From contig JAGUWD010000018.1 of assembly GCA_020062545.1 (NCBI GenBank), forward strand, positions 1-64,000: a stretch of 64,000 nucleotides of DNA. The letters are read 5' to 3'. This DNA is from Thermodesulfovibrionales bacterium (GTDB lineage: Bacteria > Nitrospirota > Thermodesulfovibrionia > Thermodesulfovibrionales > Dissulfurispiraceae). A model generated the notes under the pieces. It worked only from the letters and a program-made list of their open reading frames with translations, was not told the origin of the DNA and made no database searches. This document shows positions 16,938 to 24,853 of the stretch, one piece after another; positions within the stretch are counted from its first letter, which is position 1, and each line of letters opens with the position of its first letter. The position numbers and the translations under genes are program-made.

Positions 16938-16939
16938 TC

Positions 16940-17143
16940 TTATAATTTCTTGAGTATATCAGGGAACTGGGATTTAAATTCAGGATGAACCCTTCCAAGA
17001 AACATCTTTAACCCCTTTACCTCTGATTTCAAATCATCGATTTCCTTTAAATTCCCTTGCAATTTCGTGACTTTATCCGCAATGGTTTTTAACTCCTGTT
17101 CCATAAGGCTAAGTTTTTCCTTTAAAGCAATTATATCTTTCAT
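16940..17143 (-). CDS. Small coiled-coil protein of unknown function
   Basis: 67 residues, not recognised. The first ~45 residues are a heptad-patterned helix (IALKEKLSLMEQELKTIADKVTKLQGNL...LKSEVKGLKMFL), suggesting a dimeric coiled coil, followed by GRVHPEFKSQFPDILKKL. An AAAGGAG Shine-Dalgarno sits 8 nt before the ATG, which supports expression. It lies 25 bp downstream of the bS22/COX24-like small gene and may be co-transcribed with it. Confidence 0.6.
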   Translation of the reverse strand: MKDIIALKEKLSLMEQELKTIADKVTKLQGNLKEIDDLKSEVKGLKMFLGRVHPEFKSQFPDILKKL

Positions 17144-17168
17144 TATCGGCTCCTTTTATTTTCTCCGC

Positions 17169-17261
17169 TTATTTTCTCCTTTGAGCCCTTGTCCTTCTGC
17201 GCAGTTTTTTGTGTTTATGCTTGCGCATCTTCTTTTTACGCCACTTTGCAACATTACCCAC
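17169..17261 (-). CDS. AURKAIP1/COX24-domain (bS22-like) ribosome-associated peptide
   Basis: A 30-codon gene starting with GTG, seven bases after AAGGAGG. The product reads GNVAKWRKKKMRKHKHKKLR then RRTRAQRRK: extremely basic, with the KKxxKHKHKKLxRRTRxQRRK pattern of the AURKAIP1/COX24 domain. Related peptides include mitochondrial mS38 and bacterial bS22, which bind the small ribosomal subunit near the decoding region. I am fairly sure of family, less of exact ribosomal role here. Too short for most gene callers. Confidence 0.75.
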   Translation of the reverse strand: MGNVAKWRKKKMRKHKHKKLRRRTRAQRRK

Positions 17262-17286
17262 AACATCACCTCCTTCATTAGTGCGT

Positions 17287-17375
17287 CAGAGCAACAGTGC
17301 AACAGAGCGACAATAAAATAAATACAGAAAAATTCTACTTACAGACTGCCATACTATTGCACTGCCAGACTGCTG
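17287..17375. repeat. Inverted short-unit repeats at the 3' end of the activase gene
   Basis: CAGAGCAA, CAGTGCAA, CAGAGCGA (17287-17310, period 8 here) are followed by opposite-sense units (CAGACTGCC, TATTGCACTGCC; 17342-17375). Partly complementary. The right arm encodes the C-terminal residues of the 1418-residue protein. Confidence 0.55.
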
Positions 17376-20300
17376 TTTATACTTTCCATAAATGCTTCAA
17401 GTTGAAGCTCTGTGGCCGGCGATTCTGTTCCATCAAATGGAATGCTTATGCACGGCACACTGTAATCCCTGCTTATTGCCTTCATCAGTGCCGTAACTAT
17501 AGTGCCCGGCATACAGCCGAAGGGCATTGCATTAATAATGCCGGATGCGCCCCTCTCAATAAGGTCTATTGCCTTGCCCACGCTTAAGATGGTCTCTCCC
17601 TCGAATGAGTCGTGGATATAAGGCACTGCCTTTGCCAGTATCTCCTTTGTTTCGGGTTCCTTCAAGGTTTTCAGGAAGCCTTTAAATGGTTCGGCAAACC
17701 TGTGTTCAATTCTTTTCTGAAAGAACCGCTTAAGGAAGATACTCATCATAGCAGACCTGTCTTTTTTTATCAAGGCCTTTCTAAAAGACATAGTATTTAC
17801 ATAATATATCCACTCCTCTATGGGAGCAAGCCATACCTCACCTCCAAGGGCTTCTATCTTTCTTATAAGGTCTTCGTTTGAAAATCTATGGGACCTGACG
17901 AATATCTCTCCAATAACACCTACAACAGGCCTTTTTTCTTTCTCTTTGGGGATGGACAAAAAGTCATTCTTCATCCTCTTTAAAAGACTTCTCATGTCTC
18001 CGTTTTTCCCGGTAAGGCTCTGATAAATCCTTTCATGATAAGAATTATAAAGTCCCTCGGTATCGCCCTTTGTCTTTTCATAAGGCCTTGTCTCGTGTAG
18101 ACATTTTGTAAGCATCTCATATGCAACAATCCCTTCCCATGCCTTCATGGAAAAGTCCTTGCCCACAATACCCAGATCCCTGTAGAACTGGACATCCTGA
18201 TTGGGCGCAAAGATAGGGACGTCCTTCAGTCCAAGCTTTTCGAGTATGAGTTTATGGGATACGTTGTACTGCCCGAATCTGCACGGCCCTGTGCCAGATG
18301 GCATGAAAAATGCCGATTCATCTGGTCTGAAATCTGACAAAAATATCTTTCTGAGCATGTCGCCTGCTGTTACGAGATAGGGATAGCATTCCTTGCCCGA
18401 TACATATCTCCTGCCGAGATCCACAGATTCTTTGTTTGATTCAGGAAGCACTTCTGCAGGAACACCACAGTATTCAAAGGCTGCCTTCAGTGCAAAGGCA
18501 TGGTCAGCCATGCGGGGAATAAAAACAGTACGCCTCTTGAGTAAAGAGTAACGCGTGACAAGTGACAAGTTTTTTTGTTTCTTATCTTCTGACTTCTGTC
18601 CTCTGTCTTCTGGCTTCTGACTCATTATACTGTCAAGGAATGCCTCGCATCGTGTTATTGCACCTGCATCTGCGCTATGCTCGTCTATCTCTATATGCAG
18701 AAAGGGTTTCCCCTCCATCTCTTCCTTAAAATATTTGAGTATAAAGGAATCAGGACCACACGAGAAATTTCCAATATAAATCGCATAGAGATCTGGCGTA
18801 TCTCTCACAATCCTCGCTGCCCTTAATATCCTCTGTCCTGACCTCCAGTACATATTCGGCCATGTATCCTCAAGCCTTTCATTATCCAACGGAAGCATGT
18901 CCATGGGTATTGAAATGACATTTATATGGGACAGCTTTTTAGGGATCTCAAGATTTACACCGGAATCAAAGGCATTATACGGCCTGCCGATAATTACAAT
19001 AGTCGGCGAGCTTATGGAGTTTGTTGAGTTGTAACACGATGGACTCAATGAACCCAATAACTCTTTCCCCTTTTCTTTAATTGCCCTCTGGAATTCATCC
19101 TGGGCAGATTTGGCAATTTTAATAGCCCTTTCAATATTCCTGTTCTTCACGCCATACTCACTCAAAGACCTTTTTAATTCCCTCTTGAGATAACCATCAC
19201 CAAGACCAAAATCGATCACAGGAGTAATTGTCTTCATGTCCGCCATCGCAGCCCTTGAAACATAAGGGATTGTCTGGGTATGAGGGCATGCAACTCCACG
19301 ATTATACTCATCACCGTTTTGATTTATGTTTATAAAGCTGGGAATAAAGATGGCATCAACACCGGCATCCTTGAGCCATTTAATATGCCCGTGAGCTACT
19401 TTTACAGGAAAACATGCCTCTGAAATGACATTCTCGACCCCAAGGTTCACGACCTGTTTATTTGTCTTTGGAGAAACAACAACCTCAAAACCCAACTCCC
19501 ATAAGAGGGTTGACCAGAAGGGCAGATAGTCGTGAAAGAAAAAGATATATGGCACTCCAATTTTGACTGCTGACTGCTGACTACTGACTGCTGACTGCCT
19601 TTTAAGGTGTTCCTTCCACAACATATCTTCCCTGAATGAAAATAGATCTGGAAGTGTTGATTTTTGAGAGCGCCTCACATCATATTTCTCGCACCTTCCG
19701 CCGTAAAAGAGATAGCCTTCCTCTCCTTTCACTTTTACCCTGTTTATCTCACATACATTAGGACATCCCTTGCATTCAAAAGAACTTATCTCGTATGGTT
19801 TCTTTGAAAACTCAAATCCCTTGAATTTTGTTTGGAGTTTTTGCCCTTTCATATAATCTCTTGCAATGAGTGCCATACCGATAGCGCCTGTAACATCATG
19901 GTCTGGGGGAACAGTTACATTTCTGCCGACATATTTCTCAAAGGCAGCAACAACCGCTTTATTGAATGCAACACCACCCTGAAAGAAGATGTTTTCACCA
20001 ATGGGTTTGCCTGCAACAACCCTGTTTATATAATTCTGCACAATAGAGTATGCGAGCCCTGCAAGGAGGTCGTTTTTATCAGCTCCTCTCTGGAGATTTG
20101 CCATAAGGGAGTTTTCCATAAAGACCGTACATCGCTCCCCAAGCCTGCATGGGCTCTCTGAATGGCAGGCGCGCTCTGCAAACTCGCCTTTTACAGAGAT
20201 ATTAAGCTTTTCAGCCTGCTCCTCCAGAAAGGAGCCTGTTCCTGCAGCGCATGCCTTGTTCATCTCAAAGTCAACAATAATGCCATCCCTTATTGAAATA

Positions 20301-21610
20301 TATTTTGAATCCTGTCCTCCTATCTCAAATATGGTATCTACATTCTGATCGATAAATATTGCAGCAGTTGCCTGTGCAGTAATCTCATTCTTTACAATAT
20401 CAGCACCAACATAATCCGCAATCATGTATCTTCCAGAGCCTGTAGTGCCAACGCCTCCAATCTCCACCCCGTCTCCTATCTCAGCATATATCTCTTCAAG
20501 ACCCTGTTTTACAGCCTTGATGGGCCTGCCCGCAGTCATGAGATAACGCTTGGCCAGCAGATTTCCCTCCTCATCAATCACGGCAAGATTTGTGCTTATA
20601 GAACCGATGTCGATGCCAAGATAAGCCTTTAGAGGCCGTGATACGTGATGCGTGATGCGTGATGAGTCTTTGTTCTTATCCTTTGACTCTTGACTCTTGA
20701 CTCTTGACTCTTGACTGTTTTTAAGGTGTCTTTCAAAAAAGCCATCCCCTTCTGATATTAAAGGTGTATAACCTTTTTCTGAGAATTGTGCGGATGAAAG
20801 AAATTGCTCTAAATCTTTTAGATTAAAGGTATTTACAATGCCTTCATCCATGTCTTTCAGGGCAGCTCCCAATGCGCCCATAAATGCAAAATCAGCAGGG
20901 ATAAAGAGTTCATCGAGATCAAAGACCTCTCTGAATGCCCTTACCATTCCTTTATTGGCAGCTACACCGCCCTGAAATGACACAGGCAGTTTCAAATCTC
21001 TGCCTTTAGCGATAGTTGCTTTGAAGTTCCTCGCAACCGCAAAACACAATCCAGCAATAATATCCTCAACAGGGGTTGCAATCTGCTGAAGGTGTATCAT
21101 GTCAGACTTGGCAAAGACACTGCACCTGCCGGCAATCTTGGAAGGCCTCTCTGATCTTGCAGCAATCTCGCTAAATTCCTCTATGCTGAGCCTCAATCTC
21201 TCTGCCTGCTGCTCAAGAAAAGAGCCTGTACCGGCAGCACAAACAGAATTCATAGAGAAGTCCTTTATCGCACCGTTTTCAAGAATAATGAGCTTTGAAT
21301 CCTCTCCTCCAAGCTCTATGATGGTATTGATATGAGGGAATAGTTTCTTAATGGAATAGAACTGAGAGACAATTTCATTGATGGGCTTTATCTTTAGTGC
21401 TGAGGCAATTGCCTTTCCTGCAGAGCCTGTAACAGAAAGAGAGCTTTCAGGAAATCTCCCCTGAATTTCCTTTAGAAGTTTAAGCGATACCCTGACAGGA
21501 TGGCCGTAATGTCTTGCATAATGTCCTTCAACTTCATTGCCCTTTTCATCAAGGACAACAATCTTGACAGCCACCGAACCGGCATCAAGTCCGATGAAAT
21601 GCATCGTCAT
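17354..21610 (-). CDS. Giant acyl-CoA dehydratase activase-related protein (two ASKHA domains + HgdB-like region)
   Basis: 1418 residues. Two BadF/BadG/HgdC ATPase domains lie in tandem: residues ~3-260 (HFIGLDAGSVAVKIVV; SMNSVCAAGTGSFLE) and ~330-590 (AYLGIDIGSISTNLAV; EMNKACAAGTGSFLE), each with the cysteines that hold a bridging [4Fe-4S] in activases. Then a Cys-rich stretch (CKGCPNVCEI), a DUF2229-like domain and an HgdB/BcrC-like part (SGTGPCRFGQY). Such proteins couple ATP hydrolysis to low-potential electron transfer, but the natural acceptor of this fused type is unknown. Three heptanucleotide arrays lie in the linkers (residues ~298-324, ~671-682, ~997-1020). Confidence 0.85.
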   Translation of the reverse strand: MTMHFIGLDAGSVAVKIVVLDEKGNEVEGHYARHYGHPVRVSLKLLKEIQGRFPESSLSVTGSAGKAIASALKIKPINEIVSQFYSIKKLFPHINTIIELGGEDSKLIILENGAIKDFSMNSVCAAGTGSFLEQQAERLRLSIEEFSEIAARSERPSKIAGRCSVFAKSDMIHLQQIATPVEDIIAGLCFAVARNFKATIAKGRDLKLPVSFQGGVAANKGMVRAFREVFDLDELFIPADFAFMGALGAALKDMDEGIVNTFNLKDLEQFLSSAQFSEKGYTPLISEGDGFFERHLKNSQESRVKSQESKDKNKDSSRITHHVSRPLKAYLGIDIGSISTNLAVIDEEGNLLAKRYLMTAGRPIKAVKQGLEEIYAEIGDGVEIGGVGTTGSGRYMIADYVGADIVKNEITAQATAAIFIDQNVDTIFEIGGQDSKYISIRDGIIVDFEMNKACAAGTGSFLEEQAEKLNISVKGEFAERACHSESPCRLGERCTVFMENSLMANLQRGADKNDLLAGLAYSIVQNYINRVVAGKPIGENIFFQGGVAFNKAVVAAFEKYVGRNVTVPPDHDVTGAIGMALIARDYMKGQKLQTKFKGFEFSKKPYEISSFECKGCPNVCEINRVKVKGEEGYLFYGGRCEKYDVRRSQKSTLPDLFSFREDMLWKEHLKRQSAVSSQQSAVKIGVPYIFFFHDYLPFWSTLLWELGFEVVVSPKTNKQVVNLGVENVISEACFPVKVAHGHIKWLKDAGVDAIFIPSFININQNGDEYNRGVACPHTQTIPYVSRAAMADMKTITPVIDFGLGDGYLKRELKRSLSEYGVKNRNIERAIKIAKSAQDEFQRAIKEKGKELLGSLSPSCYNSTNSISSPTIVIIGRPYNAFDSGVNLEIPKKLSHINVISIPMDMLPLDNERLEDTWPNMYWRSGQRILRAARIVRDTPDLYAIYIGNFSCGPDSFILKYFKEEMEGKPFLHIEIDEHSADAGAITRCEAFLDSIMSQKPEDRGQKSEDKKQKNLSLVTRYSLLKRRTVFIPRMADHAFALKAAFEYCGVPAEVLPESNKESVDLGRRYVSGKECYPYLVTAGDMLRKIFLSDFRPDESAFFMPSGTGPCRFGQYNVSHKLILEKLGLKDVPIFAPNQDVQFYRDLGIVGKDFSMKAWEGIVAYEMLTKCLHETRPYEKTKGDTEGLYNSYHERIYQSLTGKNGDMRSLLKRMKNDFLSIPKEKEKRPVVGVIGEIFVRSHRFSNEDLIRKIEALGGEVWLAPIEEWIYYVNTMSFRKALIKKDRSAMMSIFLKRFFQKRIEHRFAEPFKGFLKTLKEPETKEILAKAVPYIHDSFEGETILSVGKAIDLIERGASGIINAMPFGCMPGTIVTALMKAISRDYSVPCISIPFDGTESPATELQLEAFMESINSSLAVQ
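18548..18620. repeat. In-frame heptanucleotide arrays in the activase gene (site 1)
   Basis: GTAACGC, GTGACAA, GTGACAA (18548-18568), then a short spacer and CTTCTGA, CTTCTGT, CCTCTGT, CTTCTGG, CTTCTGA (18586-18620). Encodes the linker SQKPEDRGQKSEDKKQK. Confidence 0.8.
19564..19598. repeat. In-frame heptanucleotide array in the activase gene (site 2)
   Basis: TGACTGC, TGACTGC, TGACTAC, TGACTGC, TGACTGC. Encodes QSAVSSQQSAV near residue 675. Confidence 0.85.
20638..20717. repeat. In-frame heptanucleotide arrays in the activase gene (site 3)
   Basis: GTGATAC, GTGATGC, GTGATGC, GTGATGA (20638-20665), and TTGACTC four times plus TTGACTG (20683-20717). Encodes the linker between the two ATPase domains (SQESRVKSQESKDK...). 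Confidence 0.85.
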
Positions 21611-21675
21611 CCCCCGGAAAGATTTTAGATAATTTTTAGTTTATTGAATATCAACTATTTTATCAAGGGCAATAT

Positions 21676-22380
21676 TCAAGATTTAAACCTGATTTTTATT
21701 GTCTCTGCAAAGAGATTAAGAACCATTTTGAGAGGAAAGCCTTGTTTATTTTTTACAAAGTTCAAAACAACAGGATGTTCGATAATATGCGCACATTGCT
21801 TATATGCAGCAAGCAATATCTCGACATCAAAGGCATACCCCTTGCTCCTGGTCATGGATGGCAAGACAGATTCAAGAATTTCCCTCTTAAATACCTTTAT
21901 CCCTGACTGGGTATCCCTGAATGGCATTTTAAAGAGAAGCTTCACTAAAAAAGCATATCCCCTACTCATAATCCTTCTAAGAAAGGGATAATTTACCTTT
22001 GATTCTGTATGATATTTGGAACCTATGACAATATCCGCACCGGTCTGTTGCAATGCATTAAGCATCTTTAATAATTGAGATGGATGGAAATCGAGATCGG
22101 CATCCAGTAAAGCAATATATCTGCCACTACTGTTCTCAAAACCTGTCTTGAAAGCAGTTCCCTTACCTGCATTATGCTCATAATGGACAACCCTTATCTC
22201 TTTCGAATGACCTGATGCCCTTTTAGCCTCGGCAAATGTATTATCAGAGCTGCCGTCGTTAACGAGGATTATTTCAAAGTCGATATTCTCAGCCCTTATA
22301 GTTTTCGAAACGGTTATAAGATTCTGAAATATAGTTTCACCTTCATTATAGGCAGGTATTATCACTGAAAATTCTGTCAT
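21676..22380 (-). CDS. Family 2 glycosyltransferase (DPM1-like)
   Basis: 234 residues with a GT-A fold: FSVIIPAYNEGETI, FEIILVNDGSSDNT, and a DLDAD-containing metal site (ALLDADLDF), then FRDTQSGIKVFKRE, which is typical of dolichyl- or polyprenyl-phosphate sugar synthases. It would charge a lipid phosphate with a sugar at the inner membrane. It overlaps the upstream membrane transferase by 4 nt, so the two probably work together: one charges the lipid carrier and the other uses it. Confidence 0.9.
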   Translation of the reverse strand: MTEFSVIIPAYNEGETIFQNLITVSKTIRAENIDFEIILVNDGSSDNTFAEAKRASGHSKEIRVVHYEHNAGKGTAFKTGFENSSGRYIALLDADLDFHPSQLLKMLNALQQTGADIVIGSKYHTESKVNYPFLRRIMSRGYAFLVKLLFKMPFRDTQSGIKVFKREILESVLPSMTRSKGYAFDVEILLAAYKQCAHIIEHPVVLNFVKNKQGFPLKMVLNLFAETIKIRFKS

Positions 22381-24074
22381 TTTACCTTCAATATCTCCGG
22401 TCTCAAAAGTCCTTTTACAGCCTCGGCAGAATACGGAGTACTTGGAGCCAGTTTTATGACCTTTAAATAAAAAGACTCTGCGGACTTAAAATCTCCGGCC
22501 ATAAAAGATACTTCTCCAAGCCCCAGATATGACTCAAATAGATACGGGTCATTTTCGATAGCCTTTGTGAAATAACTTTCAGCCTGTTTCAAGTTAAAGA
22601 GCCTGTTATTTCTTTCATTTTTTGCTTTGGTTAATAATATCTCTCCAAGATTATGATAGGGAATTGGATTGGTTTTGCTGCTTTCTATGGCTTTATTGAA
22701 ATAAACAGCAGCAGTATCGGAATTGCCATCTTCTACATATATATGCCCGATGTTATTGTATATTTTGGACAGTGATTTTGCATTAGCATTTTCACTAATA
22801 GCTTGAGACAGTGATTCTTCAGAGGCTTTTAATGCTTCGTTCAGCTTTCCTTGAGAAAGCAATGTCCTTGCATATTCACTTTTTGGATACCAGTGATTCG
22901 TCTTTTCAGCAGCATCCTTCCACAGTAATAACTCGCTTTTCCAGAGTCCATTGCGGTTATATGTCAAAAGAGCAAAAACAAGAAGAACAGGGATTATGAG
23001 ATATCTGCTGTATTTCCCAAGCCTTAAAGTGCTATAGGCAATTCCGATGCATAAAAATGCAGATGGAAGATACAAATACCTTTCAGCAAAAGGAGGAGAC
23101 AGGACAGTTGTGAAGGCGCCAAAAATAGAAGGCATAATTGTTACCAAAAAAGATGCAATCAGAAAAAAATAAATCCTTTTCTTTTTTATAAAAAGCAACA
23201 CCAATGCTGTGAATAAAAATATACCTGCTATTAAAAAAAGAAATTTACATGGAATCTCAGAAATGTAAAGATTCAGACCAAAGGGATAGAAAAACTTATA
23301 TAAATAAAAAGCTATCGAAGAAAAAAATATGGATGCCATATCAGAGAAGGGCTTGAAATTCATCTCCACAATTGTATTGGCAAGATATGCATGCCGCATT
23401 ACAAGATACAAGACAACCACTGCCCCATAGTAAATATAAGGAAGCAATTCTAATCTTTCCTGTTTAGAAATTAATAAATCATACATTGCAAATACTATAA
23501 TCATGCTGATAGCAATCTCTTTTGAAAACATTGCAAGGGCAAAAAATAAAGTGGCTGGGATAACAGCTCTTTTATTATTCTTCTCTTTAAATTCAATGTG
23601 AGCGAGCATCGAAAGAAAGATAAATGTTGTTGCAACCAAATCAGTCCTGCCTGAAATCCATGATACCGATTCTGTATGTACCGGATGGACAGCTAAAAGC
23701 ATTGAAGACAAAAAGGCAACCGTTGCTGATTTAAAAACCTTATTGGTTATGAAATATAAAAGGAGTGTATTTGCAGCATGAAACAGTATATTGGTCAAAT
23801 GATACCCAAAGGGTTTATCAAACCATATCGAATAATCAAAAAGATAGGTAAGCCCTATTAATGGTCTGTAAAAGACCATGATGGCACCCTTTAAGTCTGT
23901 TGGTAAAAATAAGGATGAAAGAGAATTGAATCTCAATGGGAATCTGTTTACATAATAATGGTCATCCCAGACAAGACCAACGTTTAATACATTTAAATAA
24001 ACTGCAAATGCGGCAATAACTCCGAGCAATGGCAATATATATCCTTTAGATGCTATTTTAGAAATTAATGTCAT
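22377..24074 (-). CDS. TMTC-like membrane glycosyltransferase with C-terminal TPRs
   Basis: About 565 residues. I take the ATG at 24074 (MTLISKIASKGYILPLLG); a TTG seven codons upstream is the alternative. The N-terminal 380 residues hold about 10 transmembrane helices, with an early WDDHYY acidic motif and AVHPVHTESVSWISGRTDL, signatures of O-mannosyltransferase TMTC-like proteins. The C-terminal ~180 residues are TPRs (IYNNIGHIYVEDGNSDTAAVYFNKAIE). It is downstream of pilA beyond a terminator, so pilin glycosylation is conceivable but unproven. Confidence 0.8.
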   Translation of the reverse strand: MTLISKIASKGYILPLLGVIAAFAVYLNVLNVGLVWDDHYYVNRFPLRFNSLSSLFLPTDLKGAIMVFYRPLIGLTYLFDYSIWFDKPFGYHLTNILFHAANTLLLYFITNKVFKSATVAFLSSMLLAVHPVHTESVSWISGRTDLVATTFIFLSMLAHIEFKEKNNKRAVIPATLFFALAMFSKEIAISMIIVFAMYDLLISKQERLELLPYIYYGAVVVLYLVMRHAYLANTIVEMNFKPFSDMASIFFSSIAFYLYKFFYPFGLNLYISEIPCKFLFLIAGIFLFTALVLLFIKKKRIYFFLIASFLVTIMPSIFGAFTTVLSPPFAERYLYLPSAFLCIGIAYSTLRLGKYSRYLIIPVLLVFALLTYNRNGLWKSELLLWKDAAEKTNHWYPKSEYARTLLSQGKLNEALKASEESLSQAISENANAKSLSKIYNNIGHIYVEDGNSDTAAVYFNKAIESSKTNPIPYHNLGEILLTKAKNERNNRLFNLKQAESYFTKAIENDPYLFESYLGLGEVSFMAGDFKSAESFYLKVIKLAPSTPYSAEAVKGLLRPEILKVK

Positions 24075-24096
24075 TTTATATTTGATATCTCCCAAT

Positions 24097-24123
24097 AAAA
24101 AAGGGGCGTCTAAACGCCCCTTT
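24097..24123 (-). terminator. Intrinsic terminator after pilA
   Basis: Stem GGGGCGT (24103-24109) / ACGCCCC (24114-24120) with a CTAA loop. On the minus strand it is followed by TTTTTTATT, the U-tract of a classic intrinsic terminator. It separates pilA from the glycosyltransferases. Confidence 0.85.
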
Positions 24124-24144
24124 AAATCAGATTACTATTGGGTT

Positions 24145-24582
24145 TTATTTCCAGCTTGTTACTCCAGCATTTGTTAAAGTATGGGTTTGTCTGCCTGAAC
24201 GTGCATTAGCATTGTTAACACTTACGGTATATGTTGTTGCATCGCTGGTAATAGTTATTGTATTTCCAGGGCTGCACTGTAAAGTATATGTACCACCTGT
24301 AGATGCTGTGATCGTGGCACTACCTATTGCTGCAGTAGCAGTACATGTTGTTCCGTTAGCAGCTGCATAAGACTGGTCATCGGAAAATAGAGACTCAAGC
24401 TGGGTTGCTGCATTCTTTGCATCAGAGACCATACCACCCTCAAGGGCCTTCTGCCTGTACTGAGTAAACTGCGGGATTGCAATCGCTGCCAGAATTGCGA
24501 TAATTGCAATAACGATCAGCAGCTCAACGAGGGTAAAACCCCTTTCATCCCTTTTCTTCATTCTTTTAATAATTTCAAACAT
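24145..24582 (-). CDS. pilA: Type IV pilin (major pilin-like)
   Basis: 145 residues. Prepilin leader of 15 residues ends in G and is cut before FTLVELLIVIAIIAILAAIAIPQF; the glutamate at mature position 5 is present. The globular part is short (~105 residues), with two cysteines (TTCTAT and LQCSPG) that may form the D-loop disulphide, and many Thr/Ser residues. It is transcribed from a sigma-54 type promoter with a ~120-nt leader, divergently from pilS-pilR. Confidence 0.95.
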   Translation of the reverse strand: MFEIIKRMKKRDERGFTLVELLIVIAIIAILAAIAIPQFTQYRQKALEGGMVSDAKNAATQLESLFSDDQSYAAANGTTCTATAAIGSATITASTGGTYTLQCSPGNTITITSDATTYTVSVNNANARSGRQTHTLTNAGVTSWK

Positions 24583-24608
24583 TTTAAATCCTCCGATATG
24601 GAGATTTT

Positions 24609-24625
24609 ATCCGCCAATGGCGGAT
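24609..24625. repeat. Perfect palindrome in the pilA leader
   Basis: ATCCGCCA-A-TGGCGGAT, a 17-nt palindrome lying 27 nt upstream of the pilA ATG in the transcribed leader. It could form a small mRNA hairpin close to the ribosome site or bind a regulator. No function is visible. Confidence 0.6.
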
Positions 24626-24716
24626 TTAACTCTAAACTCTTGACCCTTATTTCACCCCCTTTGCCTTTTAGTCCTTCCACGGGGACAGTCCCGAATCTAA
24701 TGACATTTAAAATAAA

Positions 24717-24731
24717 GCATGTTTTATGCCA
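24717..24731 (-). promoter_or_regulatory. Sigma-54 promoter of pilA
   Basis: The minus strand reads TGGCAT-AAAAC-ATGC, matching the -24 GG / -12 GC spacing of sigma-54 promoters. The predicted start lies near 24705. The divergent pilR product is a sigma-54 activator, which supports the call. Confidence 0.8.
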
Positions 24732-24795
24732 GAATATCCGCATCTCTAACTAATTGATTCCTAATACGCTACCAAAATAATTATAACCATAGAAT

Positions 24796-24832
24796 TGACA
24801 ATTCATGTCATACCGATTGACAAAAATTGTCA
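24796..24832. promoter_or_regulatory. Tandem PilR-type upstream activating sites
   Basis: Two copies of TGACA-N5-TGTCA, at 24796-24810 and 24818-24832, are each perfect inverted repeats with centres 22 bp apart (two helical turns). They lie 65-100 bp upstream of the pilA -24 box, the normal distance for an enhancer protein. TGTC motifs are known PilR contacts in other bacteria. The right copy also overlaps the -35 box of the pilS promoter, suggesting autorepression. Confidence 0.75.
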
Positions 24833-24845
24833 GTCAGCCTACACT
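24817..24845 (+). promoter_or_regulatory. Sigma-70 promoter of pilS-pilR
   Basis: TTGACA (24817-24822), a 17-bp spacer, and TACACT (24840-24845). The predicted start falls about 1-3 nt before the pilS ATG at 24854, so the mRNA may be leaderless or start translation at the second ATG (24860). Confidence 0.65.
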
Positions 24846-24853
24846 ATCTTTAA

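Noticed and set aside
20683-20717. Possible CRISPR array in the heptanucleotide repeats
   Set aside because: Units are 7 nt with no spacers, are translated in frame, and no cas genes are present in the window.
24558-24743. 61-codon minus-strand frame upstream of pilA
   Set aside because: It crosses the sigma-54 promoter and the pilA leader and shows no family resemblance.
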